From: Saccoglossus kowalevskii
Lineage: Eukaryota; Hemichordata; Enteropneusta; Harrimaniidae
Assembly (NCBI RefSeq): GCF_000003605.2
Contig: NW_003116452.1
Location: forward strand, 871,664 to 924,330
Reading direction: 5' to 3'
Length of the DNA stretch: 52,667 nt
Shown piece by piece: positions 48,509 to 52,667 of this stretch. Each line of letters opens with the position of its first letter. The first letter of the stretch is position 1. Both the position numbers and the translations under genes were made by a program. The notes beneath the pieces are model-generated. The model saw nothing but the letters and a program-made list of their open reading frames with translations. It searched no databases and was not told where the DNA came from.

Positions 48509-49984
48509 AAGTCTGGTTTTATCCGCTTTGATATTTTACCAGCTTCAGTAGATAAGCCGGCAGTCGGTCACACGGTTGGTTTTCATTCTGTTTCATCATA
48601 GGTGATGACCCATCCAGAATGAATAGTTTTGTCTTTATTATGCCTCCTGATGTAGTTGAACAAAGATTGCCGATGACCAACTGTTTGAATCGATGGTTTG
48701 TCGATAAATCCAATTTCGGATTTTCTTCGTCAATAATTTGAACGCGAAGTGCGTTCATTCGTTGTAAAAATGGTGTCTCGCTAGTGAGGCGGTCGATAAA
48801 ACTGTTGTAATCAAAGTCACCACTATGAAACTCAGCTTGTGATATATATTGGTATAATTTTTGTATCCCGATAATAAACAAACTCTACTTTGAATAAGTA
48901 TTCCGCCATGACTGTCAGTCCGAGTCAAGTTGAAATGCATTGTGGGTCCAAAAGCTGCTACTCAAAGTAATATGGATTACTCCAGAATTGCAACATAGAG
49001 GTTCATCCTGAGTAAATGACAGAATAGAAAGGATGCAAACCATGTTGTGTACTTTCGCCATGCACTCTGAAATCAATGCGAGTTTTCTCATAAAGTACAA
49101 ACCAAACTATCGTATCAATACCAATTATTATGAAATGAAACACACTTTTTACATGCATATTTTAAAAAATATCGTCCTCTGGGCTTACAATTGTGAATGC
49201 CCTCAACTCGATAAATGCCTAAAAATAGAGGGATGGGCTTCATACTCGGGATGGGCTTCACGATCGGGAAAGTACGATGCTTTAACACAATTGGGCTTTC
49301 ACTGTCAGAATACTGTGGTTCAAACGTGTAATGTTCTAACCAAAGTTCTGAAAAGCACATTGTGCATATAAAAGTTAAGTTTATACTAGTAGTACACAAT
49401 GCTTGGCAGCATGAACGGCTATGTACAATGGCGTATACGAATATGATCAGATACTAAAACGTCATAACTTTGAAAAGTACCCGGATGTTAAATATGTTCA
49501 TTTGTTATTTATTCCCTTCCATGAATGGCCTCCATGGCAAGCACTTCAAATGTCTATTCAAGCTACAGTTATAATTAAAACAAAATTAAACCACTGCAAT
49601 ATTATTTCGAATACAGTTTAGAATATACACAACTATAAATTAAGGCCGCATTTAGGTTCGCTTTAATAAAACAAACTTCATTCAGTAAATTTCATTTGGG
49701 CAACGTAGTTTTTTTCTTAAAACGTTAATAAACCTATATGAATATCCAGTGATTGAAAACACCAATCACAATGCTTTGATGACTGATTACTGCCCTCATT
49801 GAATTCAATAACTGTCAGCGTGCATTTGAACCATCATAATTACCCTGCTAAATTAAAATGAGAATGAATGTTTATAATTTGAATATTTGGTACCAAACTG
49901 TAACGCAGTTTTATGTGGGAAGGATGTCTTCATAGCGACAAAAACAGGAAATGGAATTTTGTTTTATAATTTGGTACGTCCAAG

Positions 49985-50021
49985 CTGATTGGGCGCCTTG
50001 TTTTGAGGCGCGCCCAATCAG
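49985..50021. repeat. GC-rich hairpin with CCAAT arms
   Basis: CTGATTGGGCGCC and GGCGCGCCCAATCAG are inverted arms around a 9-base loop in otherwise AT-rich DNA. The arms contain ATTGG/CCAAT. Origin unknown; possibly the centre of a foldback element. Confidence 0.6.
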
Positions 50022-51177
50022 ATCTCACTGCTTAAGATACGCAATTAGCCTATGCGGTCCCGCACGGTATCGTGTAGAGGCCTATAGGTCGAAGACACGG
50101 AACCGTGCGATTCGAACAAGTGATTACTTGTGCTATTTGTCACCCATATTTATTAACTTTAAATACTGGGAAGCAGTTCATCATCCCATATTGTTCACAA
50201 TGTTAGAATGACGTGTCTAGCTACTTTCTTGTAGTATATTACAATCTCTGCACTCATCAAAAACAATGTCGTAAATAATCTGTACAGAAATAATCGTATG
50301 CTTGACTCTCATCTTGACAGTTTCTAGACTGTGTAACATTTACTCTAACTCCCTTAAAGTTGAGAACAATGATTATTTTGCAACCGTTTTTGTTTCTCAT
50401 TATTGCATCACTTCTTGACTTTAACGGTCCATACTTTCCCAGTCATATAAGCCAGTATGAGCCATCCCCTTATTTTTAGACATTTAACGAATTGAGGTCT
50501 TTGATAATTGGTTGAATCTTGAGTTGTTGATGTTGTTTATATGCATGTAATAAGTTGTATTGCATGATAAATCAATAATGGTATGGTAGCTCTCTTTTGT
50601 ACGAGTGTTTGGTGGACCTGAAAAGGGCTATTCGGTTTGTGCTTTTACGAGAAAAACGAGTAATTTTCACAATGCATGGCGAGCAGCACAACGTGGTTTG
50701 CACTCTTTGCTCTGTTTTTACTCACAATGAACCAAATGTTGCAATTACTGATAATTACTTCTGCACTTTGTTGCAAAAATACGCTGTCGGGTCAAAAGAT
50801 GTTGTTTCAGGTCAAATACACAAAACCATCATGGCGGAAATTGCTTTGGAGTTTGTGTACGTTTATAAACATTCCATGACGAGGACAATAATGAAGATCT
50901 TGTCCTAGACTCGCTATTTTCCCACTGATCCTAATCACTTTTGAACTTTTAGATTGTAAATATATGTGAATAATATTGTAATAAAATATTTTTTGTGAAC
51001 ATTTTTGTTTCTCTACTGTGAAGGTGCAATTATGACGCCACCCTTAAAGTCAAAGACGTAATATTTCCCTTAATCCGGCATGATGAATGGAAATTGTCAT
51101 TTGGACAATTTTTCAAGAAGGTAACATAGTCACAATGTTTTCTGAGGCGATCCTCTGGCATATGCCCACTTCTTATT

Positions 51178-51248
51178 AGTCCCCGTTTAGACACCGAAAA
51201 CAGAGACTTATATTTTGACCTTTGTGCGTCCGTGTGTTCGTGCATGTG
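51178..51248. repeat. Leader of an invertebrate dispersed repeat
   Basis: AGTCCCCGTTTAGACACCGA, then GACTTATATTTTGACC and a GTGCGTCCGTGTG simple stretch. This resembles a dispersed repeat type seen in many invertebrate genomes (GTCCC...ACCGA..GACTTATA followed by GTCCGT repeats). It directly precedes the 140-bp tandem array. Recognition is from general memory of that pattern. Confidence 0.45.
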
Positions 51249-51870
51249 TCAATCAAACTTCACACATACATCATACATAATATTATACATATGCACATCA
51301 CTTTCACAATCTCATTCAAGATGGCAGAATGGTGGCCATTTTTGTGCTAAAAAATCATCAAAATCAAGCATTTATGGATGTATTTTGTTTAAACTTGGTA
51401 CATACATTGGACATTATGAGACCTTGATGCACATTTTTATTTTTCAGATCCAATTTAAAATAGCTGGTTGTTTTCATAAATGCAGTTCTAGTGCCATACC
51501 TCTGCCAAGTTTTGACTGATTATGATCAAATTTTATATATTCATTATACATCATGACATAGATATATTGGTTTGACTATCTGATTTAAAATGGCCAAATG
51601 CCAGTCATCAAAAATCAAGCATTTTTGACATTCCAGAACTGGATCTTGGTGTTTATGGATGGATTTTGATCAAACTTGGTACATACATTAGAGATTATTG
51701 GTTCCTGATGCACATCATTTTACTTTTCAGATCGGATTCAAAATGGCTGACTGGCGGCCATTTTGTTTTAATTAATGCTGTTCCAGAATAATATTTCTCA
51801 ATATGGACAAGTACTCGTTTGACGATCAGATACAAGATGTCAATCATTTTAATGTTAAAAAAAATCATCA
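51245..51870. repeat. About 140-bp tandem repeat, four or more copies
   Basis: Degenerate direct repeats spaced about 141 bp. The anchor TCAAACTTGGTACATACAT (with variants) recurs near 51250, 51391, 51533 and 51672. Each copy is followed by TGATGCACAT..TTTTCAGAT and then by AAAATGGC / GGCGGCCATTTT words. The copies at 51391 and 51672 are the most alike. It is intronic, non-coding, and stops shortly before exon 3 of the FKBP-like gene. Confidence 0.75.
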
Positions 51871-52058
51871 TAATCAAGCATTATCTTCTGGATTCATACT
51901 TCTGACATGTTTATGTTTCAACTATATTACTATAAACAAAATTATACATCTTCAATTTGATAACATGTGTGGTTGTAAATCTGCAACTAAACTTTTTAGT
52001 TTTTTTTTTTTACGCGGACATTGCATGTTCTTATCAGTAAGTTTTCTTCTGTTGACAG

Positions 52059-52216
52059 ATGTCAAGAAACTTAGTAGTCCATTGGTGTCCATCATGGTGA
52101 AACATGAAAAGGCAGAATTTCTAATTTGTACTCTTGAATATGGTAAACTTGTCCAGCAACCTTTAAGCTTGAACTTCACAGAGGGAGAAGAAGTCACTTC
52201 TTTATTGAAGGAACAG
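52059..52216 (+). CDS. FKBP39/46-like gene, coding exon 3
   Basis: A 158-base exon between GTTGACAG and GTAACT. It completes Asp (G|AT) from exon 2 and encodes VKKLSSPLVSIMVKHEKAEF then LICTLEYGKLVQQPLSLNF and TEGEEVTSLLKEQ, ending in phase 0 at residue 87. The F-L-I-C-T-L-x-x-G-K-x-x-Q-x-P-L-x-L-x-F pattern is the second half of the FKBP39/46 nucleoplasmin-like domain. The acidic/basic middle region and the C-terminal FKBP isomerase domain are expected beyond the window, so the gene is partial here. Confidence 0.87.
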
Positions 52217-52667
52217 GTAACTATTGTCATCGCTCTCGCTATGGACATGGTAATTCAAGCGTATACCGATATGATATAGCTGATGTACACTAATCTCGTG
52301 CAATTTCCGTTCACGAAAAAGTCTTGGAGCAAAGCACTTTAAATTTTCTTCTAATTCTTGTATTGCTCAGCACTGATTCATTAACCTTTTTACCACCAAA
52401 CTTTATCAAGAAAATTTGTTTCTTATATTCTTCAATATTTCTAGAAATGAACCCTAATTTTGGAGCCAACAGACAAAATTTTTGTCCCAATTTTCGGAAG
52501 GAAAGTACAGACTATATATAAACAGGACTATTTTGTGAATTTGTGATGAAAAGAGGGAACTAGTGGTCAAAAGGTTAACAGGAAAATACTTAGTTTAATC
52601 AATCAGACTGTGCAGTGATCATTGAATGTTGAAATGTGAATAGAAGTGCTGTATAGTATGTATTATG
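52217..52667 (+). other. FKBP39/46-like gene, intron 3 (partial)
   Basis: Begins with donor GTAACT in phase 0 and runs off the right edge of the window. No further exon with the expected domain is visible in the 451 bases. Confidence 0.65.

Larger units (their letters stand above)
47907..52058 (+). other. FKBP39/46-like gene, intron 2
   Basis: A 4152-bp phase-1 intron with donor GTAAGC and acceptor TTCTGTTGACAG. It hosts a helix-turn-helix coding relic (48242-48508), a GC-rich hairpin (49985-50021) and the roughly 140-bp tandem repeat at 51245-51870. An additional small exon cannot be excluded, but the exon 2 to exon 3 junction is already in frame and matches the family. Confidence 0.7.

Noticed and set aside
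48519-48881. 120-codon minus-strand opening next to the helix-turn-helix relic
   Set aside because: Begins with TTG right after a stop and has no recognisable domain. Composition is somewhat protein-like, so a transposon remnant is possible but unsupported.
49033-49371. 112-codon opening in FKBP intron 2
   Set aside because: No domain and no splice borders, and it lies in an intron with degenerate local duplications.
50090-50120. tRNA-like B box (minus strand TGTTCGAATCG)
   Set aside because: No A box at tRNA spacing and no cloverleaf found by eye. Same verdict for the B-box-like GTTCGAATTT at 44296.

Overview
This is animal (metazoan) nuclear DNA, not prokaryotic. It is AT-rich, mostly non-coding, full of satellites, minisatellites and microsatellites, has one run of N (an assembly gap), and its genes either have spliced exons with GT-AG borders or are single-exon developmental regulators. 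The gene content is two FoxQ2-class forkhead genes plus an FKBP with an N-terminal nucleoplasmin-like domain, a form known from arthropods and other invertebrates. That points to a marine invertebrate. Multiple FoxQ2 genes are known in hemichordates and in some spiralians, so an acorn worm is one reasonable guess, but the sequence alone does not settle the species.

Layout. 1-2460: satellite with a 25-bp unit, partly arranged as a higher-order repeat. 2461-3408: a second, related satellite with a 38-bp unit. 3409-13737: intergenic DNA with one block of triplet repeats (6611-6845). 13738-15955: first FoxQ2 gene, with an upstream cluster of forkhead and POU-octamer motifs and an AU-rich 3' region. 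15956-40074: about 24 kb with no convincing gene. It holds a 90-bp duplicated block, a 26-bp minisatellite whose strands carry consensus 5' splice sites and the U1 snRNA 5' end, two inverted copies of one dispersed repeat core (20881-21076 and 36721-36894), an (AT)n tract running into a 334-bp gap, and a long (ATTT)n array. 40075-41555: second FoxQ2-class gene with a good TATA box. 41556-46560: intergenic DNA with a TA-flanked MITE-like element and several AGAGGGCG motifs. 46561-52667: 5' part of the FKBP39/46-like gene (three coding exons, running off the right edge), whose second intron contains a helix-turn-helix transposase-like relic and a tandem repeat of about 140 bp.

How the genes relate. 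The two forkhead genes lie on the same strand, are single-exon within the region seen, and share three parts in the same order: FoxQ2-type forkhead domain, EH1-like (Groucho-binding) motif, and a C-terminal WQ-E/D-T-x-SR motif. The simplest reading is an old tandem duplication that has diverged. The FKBP gene is a downstream neighbour on the same strand, with no evident functional link. Most other open reading frames in the window are chance openings in AT-rich or simple-repeat DNA.
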